Shown: positions 26,493-34,593 of the stretch, piece by piece
How positions within the stretch are numbered: position 1 is the first letter of the stretch
How the letters are laid out: each line of letters starts with the position of its first letter
Assembly (NCBI GenBank): GCA_018238625.1
Contig: JABCSY010000001.1
Location: 45,279 to 109,278 of the forward strand
Source: Promethearchaeota archaeon
GTDB lineage: Archaea; Asgardarchaeota; Lokiarchaeia; Sigyniarchaeales; SOKP01
Direction of reading: 5' to 3'
Length of the DNA: 64,000 nucleotides
Position numbers and translations under genes: made by a program
The notes under the pieces: model-generated
What the model was told of the DNA's origin: nothing
Database searches by the model: none
The model's input: only the letters and a program-made list of their open reading frames with translations

Positions 26493-28130
26493 ATGTCAAT
26501 CCATGGCAATCAGCAAATCTTACCCTTATTTACCACCCGTCAAAACTTACCACCCATTAAAGAATATGACGAATTAGCATTAGCATTTTATCTGTTAACA
26601 AAGAATTTAAAACATAACGAGAGTGTTATCTCATTTTCTAGATTATTATGGCCATTTCTTTGTGTCCAAGGTGCTATCGGCACACATATAGTTTTAGATG
26701 GGCTCGATGTTTTTTCAAAAAAAGGAAAGCTTTCTAACCCTCCAAGACAGCCTGTAATTGGGCACCTTTTGAGAAACATTGAAAACCTTACGAAATCTGA
26801 GCAATTAAACAAAATAATCGAGGTTTTATCTTATATTGATAAAGAAGCAGAAGAAATTGGTCTAGGGGAAGATTCAAAATTTCAGAAGTTAAAAATTGAC
26901 TCTTTAATTAATCCAGAATTTCTTCAAACTTTAGTAAAGTTATTACCCTTAGTAGAATTCAAGCCTGTTTCAGAGTATATGCCTTTAGAGACGATCTTTA
27001 CGACTGAACAGGCTTTAGATGTTGCTGAAAAATATCGAAAAACAATTGATTATATGAAAGGAAATGCTTTAAGATGGGACACTCAGACTGAATTAATTGG
27101 AAAAGAAGTAGACAAATGGTTAATTGATTTAAACGTTCAATTAAAAGATACTAACACCCGATACTCCTCTCAAATAAATAAGACATCCCAGATAATTGAT
27201 TCTAATCAGATGAAAGATCAAATTGCGTTAGAAGGCGATAAAAGCGATCAATGGAAGGTTAATGAAAAAAGGAAAGTAATTGAAAACATATCAGTATTAT
27301 TTAAAACAGCTGAAAGGCAACTAGAAGATATTACTAAAAAGAACAAATTCTATACCCAAAGTGAGATATTAAAGGGTAGGGTTTTTAATGATCTTACTGA
27401 ACCTTTTGAGAAACACTTCCAGTATTTGATAAACGAAGGCAATAATTTTGTTAGCATGGTAACTTCACTAACTCAAAAATATGTGGATTTAAAAGACCGA
27501 GCGCTCCAAATTGATGTACAAGCAAAGAAAAAATTGGAGGATTTTGGTTCGTCATTAGATCTTAAGTTAAAAGATAGAGATAAAGATTTATCTGCATTTG
27601 AAAAAGAAAAACAAGAAAAAATTTCGGAAATTGAGTCTATACGAACAAGGTTAGAAGAGCTGTATTTACAAATAAAAAATATTATTCAAACTAGTAATGG
27701 AAATTGTCTACAAGAAGCAAGGGGCTTGTTATCTTGGTCATTAAACGATAATCAATCAAAATTATTTTCCCGACCAATTCAGTGGATTTACATGCCTTTA
27801 TATGTTATGTTTATTGAAAATAAAGATTCAATGGAAGAAAAAATGGATTTAATTCTCCCAGGTATCGTTACAAATGACCCAAATAATATTTATCAAGAAA
27901 TTTCTGATACAATGGTTAATTTTAAAAAAACATTCATCGAAAGAATTGAAGAAGACATGGCTTTAAGATCTAATTTTGAATTTTCGAGCGAAAATAAAAA
28001 TCTAATTGATGATAAAAGTTTAACCAAAAAAATCCAGCAAGGAATCTCGATTTTAAGAAGTCGCGCTATAATAAATGATGAAATCGAAAAAACCATAAGA
28101 AGTAATTTAAATTTAATATTAAAATCCTAA
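26493..28130 (+). CDS. Coiled-coil protein, uncharacterised
   Basis: A 545-residue soluble protein. The N-terminal ~170 residues are globular (FSRLLWPFLCVQGAIGTHIV, LDGLDVFSKKGKLSNPPRQP). The middle (about 170-420) is strongly charged helix with heptad-like spacing, including DLKLKDRDKDLSAFEKEKQE. The C-terminal ~120 residues contain a compact aromatic patch (PIQWIYMPLYVMFIENKDSM). There is no membrane segment. It is the first of a plus-strand run with two GNAT genes, the next starting 17 bases after its stop. The layout is that of a scaffold or sensor; I cannot name a family. Confidence 0.7.
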   Translation: MSIHGNQQILPLFTTRQNLPPIKEYDELALAFYLLTKNLKHNESVISFSRLLWPFLCVQGAIGTHIVLDGLDVFSKKGKLSNPPRQPVIGHLLRNIENLTKSEQLNKIIEVLSYIDKEAEEIGLGEDSKFQKLKIDSLINPEFLQTLVKLLPLVEFKPVSEYMPLETIFTTEQALDVAEKYRKTIDYMKGNALRWDTQTELIGKEVDKWLIDLNVQLKDTNTRYSSQINKTSQIIDSNQMKDQIALEGDKSDQWKVNEKRKVIENISVLFKTAERQLEDITKKNKFYTQSEILKGRVFNDLTEPFEKHFQYLINEGNNFVSMVTSLTQKYVDLKDRALQIDVQAKKKLEDFGSSLDLKLKDRDKDLSAFEKEKQEKISEIESIRTRLEELYLQIKNIIQTSNGNCLQEARGLLSWSLNDNQSKLFSRPIQWIYMPLYVMFIENKDSMEEKMDLILPGIVTNDPNNIYQEISDTMVNFKKTFIERIEEDMALRSNFEFSSENKNLIDDKSLTKKIQQGISILRSRAIINDEIEKTIRSNLNLILKS

Positions 28131-28147
28131 ATCTCCTTTAGAATAAG

Positions 28148-28813
28148 ATGAGTCAAAAAGGAAAAAGTTTGAAGAGGAAACTAGATTTTAAAAAGAAAGC
28201 CCTAAGAACTTATTTTTTTCACATTGAAGAAAGCGGTAAAAAGGGTGAAATTAGCAAAATCCAAAAAGAGATTCTCGATCAGGGGATGGTCTATCTCCAA
28301 ATGAGATTACCTATCAACAAAATTACTACGGAATATGAAAATTCCTTAAAAGAAAAGATTGAACATAAGATTTTTCACGCTAATATCCGTGAAGCAACAG
28401 AAAAGGACCTTGCAACCGTGAAAAATATCTATAATAGAGCTTGGTTAACATCTAATACTCCTTTTAGACCTATCGAAAAAGACTCTCTAAAAAAAATATT
28501 TAACGCTCCAGATACAGTTTTTCTCATAGCAAAGATTTACAATATCGATGGGGGATTCATTATTTTAGACTTTGAAGGTGAAAGTCAAGAGTTTGGAGTT
28601 ATAGCAGGGCTTGGGGTCCTACCGCGCTTTCAAGGTAAGGGATTAGGTACAATATTAGGTATGGCGGCGTGGAACTTTTTTAAAGAGAAAGGTTTGAAGG
28701 AATTAAGATGTGAAGTTTATAAGGATAATCAAGTATCTTATAATTTTATTAAAGGATTAAATTTCGAAGAATTTGGAACAAAAGTTTATCGCAAAGAAGA
28801 TTTTGAGTTATAG
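28148..28813 (+). CDS. GNAT-family N-acetyltransferase, copy 1
   Basis: A predicted acetyl-CoA-dependent acetyltransferase of 221 residues. The acetyl-CoA-binding motif A is VIAGLGVLPRFQGKGLGTIL (QGKGLG P-loop), followed by GMAAWNFFKEKGLKELRCEV and the C-terminal NQVSYNFIKGLNFEEFG. An N-terminal helical region of about 85 residues precedes the GNAT fold and is shared with the next gene. The substrate is unknown. It follows the coiled-coil gene by 17 bases and is 84 bases before its paralogue. Confidence 0.85.
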   Translation: MSQKGKSLKRKLDFKKKALRTYFFHIEESGKKGEISKIQKEILDQGMVYLQMRLPINKITTEYENSLKEKIEHKIFHANIREATEKDLATVKNIYNRAWLTSNTPFRPIEKDSLKKIFNAPDTVFLIAKIYNIDGGFIILDFEGESQEFGVIAGLGVLPRFQGKGLGTILGMAAWNFFKEKGLKELRCEVYKDNQVSYNFIKGLNFEEFGTKVYRKEDFEL

Positions 28814-28897
28814 TATTAGTACTTCATAAAACCTTTTTATTTTTTGATCATTTAATAATACTAGTTGATTAATTCAATTAATAAAATCTAGCATATC

Positions 28898-29545
28898 ATG
28901 ACAGAATCAAAAATAAGTTTAAAGAAAAGAAAAGTTCGTAGCTTCATGCTGGCTTTTGAAAAAAAAGATAAAACAGAAGAAGCAATCGAGAACGAATTAG
29001 CTACAACGGGAATGGAGTACATTCAAATGAAATTACCCGTTGCTAAAATTACGCCCGAATTTGAGGAGATGCTTACAGAAAAAGTGGAGCATAATATTCT
29101 TCGAGCCAAGATAAGAGAAGCTAAAGTAGAGGATTTAGAAAGCATTGCTTATTTATATAACAGAAGTTGGCTTACGAGCTCAACGCCCTACTCTATGATT
29201 ACAATTGAATCTTTAAAAACAATTTTAGAATATCCAGAAACAATAATTTTAATAGCTAGAGTATATGGATCTGATGCCGCATTTGTTATACTAGACTATG
29301 AAGGACCTAAAAATGAATACGGTATAATCGCAGGACTAGGAGTAATCCCTCGTTTTCAACGTAAAGGGCTTGGGACAGTTATAGGTATGGCAGCATGGAA
29401 CTATTTTAAAAAGAAAGGCGTTAAAGAGCTTAGATGTGAAGTGTATAAAGACAATATAGTGTCTTACAACTTCATAAAATCTATAGGATTCGAGGAATTT
29501 GCTAGAAAAGTTTATAAAAGCGACGATTTTGATATTGACTCCTAA
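28898..29545 (+). CDS. GNAT-family N-acetyltransferase, copy 2
   Basis: A 215-residue paralogue of the preceding gene, similar along its whole length, including the N-terminal helical region (MEYIQMKLPVAKITPEFEEM against MVYLQMRLPINKITTEYENS). Motif A reads IAGLGVIPRFQRKGLGTVIG. It probably arose by tandem duplication and has diverged mainly in the N-terminal ~40 residues. Substrate unknown. Its stop is 29 bases from the convergent TPR gene. Confidence 0.85.
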   Translation: MTESKISLKKRKVRSFMLAFEKKDKTEEAIENELATTGMEYIQMKLPVAKITPEFEEMLTEKVEHNILRAKIREAKVEDLESIAYLYNRSWLTSSTPYSMITIESLKTILEYPETIILIARVYGSDAAFVILDYEGPKNEYGIIAGLGVIPRFQRKGLGTVIGMAAWNYFKKKGVKELRCEVYKDNIVSYNFIKSIGFEEFARKVYKSDDFDIDS

Positions 29546-29574
29546 AATCATTTATTTCTAACTTTTTTCTAATA

Positions 29575-30999
29575 CTATCTATTTGGTTCAGTTTCCTTCA
29601 AAGAATTTATTTTCCCTAATACAAGATTTTTGTTATATTCGTCTTCTATTTCAGCATAATACTTTTTCGCCCTCTCAAAGTTACCTGAAGCAAGCTCAAA
29701 CATTTGATTAGAAACATAAATATCCCCTAATTTGTTCAAAATTTCTGCAGCCATCTTTGCATTGTTTAAACTTTCAAATATTTCTAAAGCTTCTTCAAAA
29801 GATAGTATCGCTTTTTGCTCATCTTGGATGTAATCTTGAAAAATTTTTGCGACTTCATATTTCATCTCAGCAATTTTGAGTTTATCTCCAAATTTTTGAT
29901 ATATTTCTGTAGAATAGCTATAATGTTCGATTGCTTTATCGTCTTCCCCTTTTAACGAATAAAACTTAGCTATTGTTTCAAAAACTATCCCTTCTTTAAC
30001 ATTCTCTCGAATTCCAAACGTTCTTATTGCTTCTAAGCTGTTTAATAGGTAATGTTCTGCCTCTGAATCGTTATCCCATAGCAAATGTAATTTTCCTAAA
30101 TAGAGAAAGGATTCCCATTCTAATTTTTTTTTTATAAAAATAGATATTTGGCTTTTTATAGTATCAACAAGCTCTAATACGTTGGTAAAGCTCTGATAGG
30201 ATTGGTCATAATACTCTTCTCCAAGGTAATAATATAATTTCCCATATTTTATACGAGTTTGAATGATCCCATAAACATCGTTGGTTTTCGTAAAGAATTC
30301 CAGGTTATTTTTCAATATTTTGGTAACACGGTCGTAATCCTTTAAAGAAATTAGGATTTCAACTAAATTACTTGAAGTTTTAATTGCTTCTAATTCTAGA
30401 TTTTCTTTTTCGGTTAAATCTAGCGCTTTTTGATAATATTTGTTAGAGCTTTTTAAATCATTGACTAAATAATAGACATTTCCTAAGTTATTCAAAACTT
30501 GAACTTTCTTCTGAATATCTTCAAGATCTTCTAAAATTATAAGAGCCCTATCAAAATGATAGATTGCTTGATCAAAGAATCCTGTTTCTTCATGAATTAT
30601 ACCTAATTCGTTATGACATATGACTGTGTTTAAGAATTCTTTTTCGTCAAGAAAATTTTCTAGTGCCAACTCTAAATTTTTTAAAGCGTTAGGGAAATCT
30701 CTTTTTTTATAAAATAAACTTGCTTTCTTTAATAAGAGATCTCCCATATTTTTTCCTAATCTTTCACTCTCTGCTAGTTGATCTTCTAATTCGCTCAGCT
30801 CGCGTTCAGTAACCTCATCGTCGAGAATGTTGATGTCATAATAATCTTCTTCAAGGTTGTTATTATAAAATGAAGCTTCATCGTGAGAGTCTCTTATATT
30901 TAATTCGTTATCAAGGTTCGTAATTAAGGGCTTATTACAATTACGGCAATAGGTCCAATGTAGCTCGATTGGCTTCTTACAAAATGGACAATATTTCAT
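29575..30999 (-). CDS. Zinc-ribbon plus TPR-repeat protein
   Basis: A 474-residue protein. The N-terminus is a zinc ribbon (MKYCPFCKKP then YCRNCNKPL, two CxxC pairs). An acidic linker (about 30-75) leads to about nine tetratricopeptide repeats (for example LNNLGNVYYLVNDLKSSNKY, HYDRA-type segments, AAEILNKLGDIYVSNQMFEL). TPR arrays bind peptides and build complexes; the partner is unknown. It is a candidate signalling scaffold and lies upstream of a second TPR gene on the same strand, although the two are separated by about 110 bases. Confidence 0.8.
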   Translation of the reverse strand: MKYCPFCKKPIELHWTYCRNCNKPLITNLDNELNIRDSHDEASFYNNNLEEDYYDINILDDEVTERELSELEDQLAESERLGKNMGDLLLKKASLFYKKRDFPNALKNLELALENFLDEKEFLNTVICHNELGIIHEETGFFDQAIYHFDRALIILEDLEDIQKKVQVLNNLGNVYYLVNDLKSSNKYYQKALDLTEKENLELEAIKTSSNLVEILISLKDYDRVTKILKNNLEFFTKTNDVYGIIQTRIKYGKLYYYLGEEYYDQSYQSFTNVLELVDTIKSQISIFIKKKLEWESFLYLGKLHLLWDNDSEAEHYLLNSLEAIRTFGIRENVKEGIVFETIAKFYSLKGEDDKAIEHYSYSTEIYQKFGDKLKIAEMKYEVAKIFQDYIQDEQKAILSFEEALEIFESLNNAKMAAEILNKLGDIYVSNQMFELASGNFERAKKYYAEIEDEYNKNLVLGKINSLKETEPNR

Positions 31000-31111
31000 T
31001 ACTGAGTGAACACTCTAAGTATTTTATTTAGATTACTTTAATTAAAAATGAAAATTCGTTCATTTATAATTTTTTAAATTGTGTTTTGAAACATGATTAT
31101 TTTCCAATTTA

Positions 31112-32044
31112 CTAGTTATTGTTATTTTTCCTAAGGTTTCGATAATTTCTTAGCTCTTTTTCTATTTTTTCCTCATTAAAACCTAATGATTTTAAAAGAA
31201 TTTTTATTTGAATAACTGAATTCTTTACTTTAAATTTTTCAGCAGTGCTTAATGCTTTAATATATACTTCTTTAGCATCATTCATCTTACCTTGGTAAAC
31301 CAAAATCTCCCCAACATATCCTAATCCTTTTAAAATCAGCTCTATATAATTTGAATCAATTGCAATATTAGTCCCTTTTTTAAAATATCTAATAGCTTGA
31401 TTAAAATCGCTCCCTCTTTTTTTAAGGATGCCTAAATTAAAATAAGAAACGATAGTACCCTTGTCATCTTCTAATTCTTTAAAAGCTTTGAGAATTTTTT
31501 TGTATAATTCAAATACAACATCCCAATTCTCTCGTTTTTCATGAATATAAATCAAATTACCTAAACAGTCCAATAAGTTGTAAATATCGTTGTATTCTGA
31601 ACATAAAGCGCTACATTCAAGTAAGTTATCACATGCTTCGTCAAATTGGTTTAATTTAATTAGATTGATCCCAATTCCTTTTAAGCAAGTAATTTGTTCT
31701 TGTACCTGATTAAACTCTTTATAAATTTCATGTGCCATATTGTAATAATCAATAGATTTCTGGTATGCTTCACTTTTGAAATGTAAAATTCCTAGAATCC
31801 CATAAACAGCAGCTTTTCCTAATTTATCTTTTTGTTTTATGAAATGTTTTAAACAAACTTGTAAATTTTTTTCTGAGTTTGTGTATTGTTCAACTTCAAG
31901 TTGCAAGAATGCTAAATTACTTAATTCTTTAATATATCCTGAGTGTTTACCGTGCTTTTCTAATTCTTTTAATCTCTCTTCAGTTTCTTTAATTAATCTT
32001 TCGATTTCTTCTCTTGTTAGCTCAATTTGTTCTTTAACGTGAAT
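31112..32044 (-). CDS. TPR-repeat protein
   Basis: A tetratricopeptide-repeat protein with segments such as GKAAVYGILGILHFKSEAYQ, CLGNLIYIHEKRENWDVVFE and TIVSYFNLGILKKRGSDFNQ. The first accepted start codon in frame is TTG at 31906, but the frame continues upstream with a convincing helix (KEQIELTREEIERLIKETEE, then RLKELEKHGKHSGYIKELSN) to an in-frame TGA. No ATG, GTG or TTG exists in that stretch. The best initiator is ATT at 32044, nine bases after GGTGA, giving 310 residues. It could instead begin at TTG 31906 with 264 residues, but this would cut the first repeat. It is a second case of a missing standard start codon in this window. Confidence 0.72.
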   Translation of the reverse strand: MHVKEQIELTREEIERLIKETEERLKELEKHGKHSGYIKELSNLAFLQLEVEQYTNSEKNLQVCLKHFIKQKDKLGKAAVYGILGILHFKSEAYQKSIDYYNMAHEIYKEFNQVQEQITCLKGIGINLIKLNQFDEACDNLLECSALCSEYNDIYNLLDCLGNLIYIHEKRENWDVVFELYKKILKAFKELEDDKGTIVSYFNLGILKKRGSDFNQAIRYFKKGTNIAIDSNYIELILKGLGYVGEILVYQGKMNDAKEVYIKALSTAEKFKVKNSVIQIKILLKSLGFNEEKIEKELRNYRNLRKNNNN

Positions 32045-32090
32045 ATTCTTATTTCACCATTTAGTTTTATTATTTCCTTATGCAATCTTC

Positions 32091-32549
32091 TTATAATATA
32101 TCTTCTAAAATCATTGCAGAATCTTTTACATATTGAAAGCACTTCTTTTCAAAAAAATCATTTTGATCGTAGTAGTCTTTTCCTTCAGGCGTATTGATAT
32201 CACAACCAAGCAATTCTTTACAAACTATTGAGCCATGAATTTCTTGAAATCGATTTGAGAATTCTCTTATGACTTGATATGTCTTTTCTCTCGCTTCTGT
32301 ATCGTCATTTATTCCCATACCATATCTTAAACCAATAGCCATAAAAGCCCCAGACACTGCACCACAGGTATTCTGTAACCGAGCCATTCCCCCTCCAAAT
32401 CCGGTAGATAATCTTAGAGCTGTATTTCTATCTAATCCATATTGAGTGGTAAAAGAACTTAATATTGATTGAGCACAATTAAAATTTCCTCTAAAGGAAG
32501 AAATAGCTTTTTCTATTCCGGATATTTCGAACAACTCCTTTTTTTTCAT
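32091..32549 (-). CDS. C_GCAxxG_C_C family redox-active protein
   Basis: A 152-residue protein with the pattern of the small Cys-rich family named after its motif: NFNCAQSIL, then GFGGGMARLQNTCGAVSGAF, then CKELLGCD, and a final KKCFQYV. These proteins are common in anaerobes and are thought to bind a metal or take part in redox reactions; the precise role is unknown. Monocistronic, divergent from the AmrS-like gene. Confidence 0.88.
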   Translation of the reverse strand: MKKKELFEISGIEKAISSFRGNFNCAQSILSSFTTQYGLDRNTALRLSTGFGGGMARLQNTCGAVSGAFMAIGLRYGMGINDDTEAREKTYQVIREFSNRFQEIHGSIVCKELLGCDINTPEGKDYYDQNDFFEKKCFQYVKDSAMILEDIL

Positions 32550-32646
32550 AAATATTTCAATTTAAATGTATAAGAAATATAAAATTTCTTACCATTATTT
32601 AATTAATGAATTAATTGATAATTTTTTGACAAAGTACTGATTTAAA

Positions 32647-33747
32647 ATGAAATTTAAAGCAAGATTGTGGGATTCACTGGAAGATAATAAAGTAAAATGT
32701 CATGTTTGCGCCAATGAGTGTGTTATCCTACCCGGAAAAGTAGGAATTTGCAGAACTCGAAAAAATTTTGATGGAGAATTATTTACTCTTATATATGGAT
32801 CAATGATATCTAGTGGAAGTTTAGACCCGATTGAAAAGAAACCTTTATATAATTTTTGGCCTGGTGCTACAGCTTATTCGATCGCTTCCATAGGGTGTTC
32901 TTTTAAATGCCAGAATTGCCAAAATTGGAATATAAGCCAGGCAACTCCTTCTGATAACGGTAAAAATGGGTTTTATTCTTTAGAAGGACTAGAAAATCGA
33001 AAAATGTCTTTAGTAGAAATAACACCAGAACAACTTGTTAAAAATGTTAAAAAAAGCGGCGCTACAACATTGGCATACACATATAACGAACCATTAATCT
33101 GGCACGAATGGATATTAGATACCACGGTATTACTTAAACAAGAAAATATTAAAACTATTTTAGTCACAAACGGATATTCTACGATAGAAGCTACAAAAGA
33201 GTTAATTGAGGTTGGAATTGATGCTGCTAACATCGATATAAAATCTATGTCAGATGAGTTCTATAAGACAATATGTGGCGTTAAATCAGTACAGCCTGTT
33301 TTGGACACTGCAATAAGATTGAAATCAAATGGAATTCATGTAGAAATCACCAACCTGATCATTCCAGAGTTGAACGATAGCAACGCTGAAATTGAAAAAT
33401 TATCTAATTGGATTGTCGAGAATCTAGGAGTTAATACCCCTACACACTTCTCTGCTTATCATCCAGACTTTAAGCAGCCTTCTATAAAAAGAACTCCATT
33501 TAAAACCTTAGATAATGCTTATAAGATCGCCAAAAGAGCAGGTATAAATTACGTATATGTTGGCAATATAAAACACGAAAAAGGAGGTAATACTTACTGT
33601 CCAAACTGTAATCATTTAATTATAGGTAGAAGCGGTTACAGATTTACTAAAATTGATATTACAGACGCAAAACATTGCCCGAAGTGTCAATACGATTTAA
33701 GTAAAGATATTAAAGGAAAAATTAGCGGAAAATCCTCTCTTAGATAA
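32647..33747 (+). CDS. amrS: AmmeMemoRadiSam-system radical SAM protein (AmrS-like)
   Basis: A radical SAM enzyme of 366 residues. The cluster motif CSFKCQNC (C84, C88, C91) is the CxxxCxxC type. The N-terminal Cys set (C18, C21, C25, C35 in CHVCANECVILPGKVGIC) and the segment LIYGSMISSGSLDPIEKKPL are characteristic of the AmrS/PflA-like family. A C-terminal zinc-finger-like region (YCPNC and HCPKC) is present. The start shows no clear Shine-Dalgarno and may be leaderless. The system's Memo and AMMECR1 partners are not adjacent. Its reaction is not established. Confidence 0.9.
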   Translation: MKFKARLWDSLEDNKVKCHVCANECVILPGKVGICRTRKNFDGELFTLIYGSMISSGSLDPIEKKPLYNFWPGATAYSIASIGCSFKCQNCQNWNISQATPSDNGKNGFYSLEGLENRKMSLVEITPEQLVKNVKKSGATTLAYTYNEPLIWHEWILDTTVLLKQENIKTILVTNGYSTIEATKELIEVGIDAANIDIKSMSDEFYKTICGVKSVQPVLDTAIRLKSNGIHVEITNLIIPELNDSNAEIEKLSNWIVENLGVNTPTHFSAYHPDFKQPSIKRTPFKTLDNAYKIAKRAGINYVYVGNIKHEKGGNTYCPNCNHLIIGRSGYRFTKIDITDAKHCPKCQYDLSKDIKGKISGKSSLR

Positions 33748-33795
33748 TATTAGATGTAAACAAAAAAGAAAAAATATAATAAATAATAAAAAAAA

Positions 33796-34467
33796 TTAGA
33801 AAATTCCTGAAATTGAAACTCCTACGACTAGGAGCAAGAATCCTTGGATCAAACAAAATCCTGCGACTATAAACGCTAAAACTGGCCATGAAATTGCCTT
33901 CGAAATTGACATTAAAGCTCCAATGTAAAATTTTACTGTAAGTGCGACAATTGCAAACACTACAATAAAAATAATTACTAATAGCAACTTTGGATTAATA
34001 TATACTGCAATTACTTGAACAACATGGTCAGGAATAGCCATTGAAGTAACGACGACGACTATAGAGGCTAATAAAATTCCTAAAACGCTTGAAATAGGGA
34101 GATCGTTTAATGGTTTTAAAAGCGTTAGTGTCCCTAGAATGATAAGGAAAACAGAAGTAAATATACTTTTAGTGTCTTGAGTATTAGCCGCGTATGCTAC
34201 GCTTGGCGCTTGATCGAGAATAAGCCCACCAACACCGCTAAGTAAACCAAAAATACCGACAACTATTCCTAAATATGTGAAAAATTTCAAGAACTTTGTA
34301 ACATCGAAGTTCCAATCCTCTACCTTTCTATTTTTGACGGACCCTCTTCTTTTAGCTTCGTAAACTGCGTAGACTAACCACATAGCGCCAAGAACTAACG
34401 TAAAGAATCCAGCGAATTCTGCTAAAGGTCTTAAAAAACTTTCTGTAAAATCAAATTGATATATCAA
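33796..34467 (-). CDS. Six-transmembrane protein of unknown function
   Basis: A 223-residue polytopic protein. About six helices are visible, including FFTLVLGAMWLVYAVYEA, FFTYLGIVVGIFGLLSGVGG, LLVIIFIVVFAIVALTV and VLAFIVAGFCLIQGFLLLVV. The short basic loop after helix 1 (KRRGSVKNRK) suggests a cytosolic side. The start is TTG at 34467, six bases after GAGTGA. No transport or enzyme motif recognised. It is downstream of and on the same strand as the GlpD-like gene, with a 126-base gap. Confidence 0.7.
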   Translation of the reverse strand: MIYQFDFTESFLRPLAEFAGFFTLVLGAMWLVYAVYEAKRRGSVKNRKVEDWNFDVTKFLKFFTYLGIVVGIFGLLSGVGGLILDQAPSVAYAANTQDTKSIFTSVFLIILGTLTLLKPLNDLPISSVLGILLASIVVVVTSMAIPDHVVQVIAVYINPKLLLVIIFIVVFAIVALTVKFYIGALMSISKAISWPVLAFIVAGFCLIQGFLLLVVGVSISGIF

Positions 34468-34593
34468 TAAATTTCACTCTTTTAAATTTGTTATTATGTT
34501 GAATATTACTTTTTAAGTATTTATATTTCATCTAGTCCAATTTTTAAGATGCATGATATTGAATAAAGTGTAAAAATAAGATTTGTTCTATAA

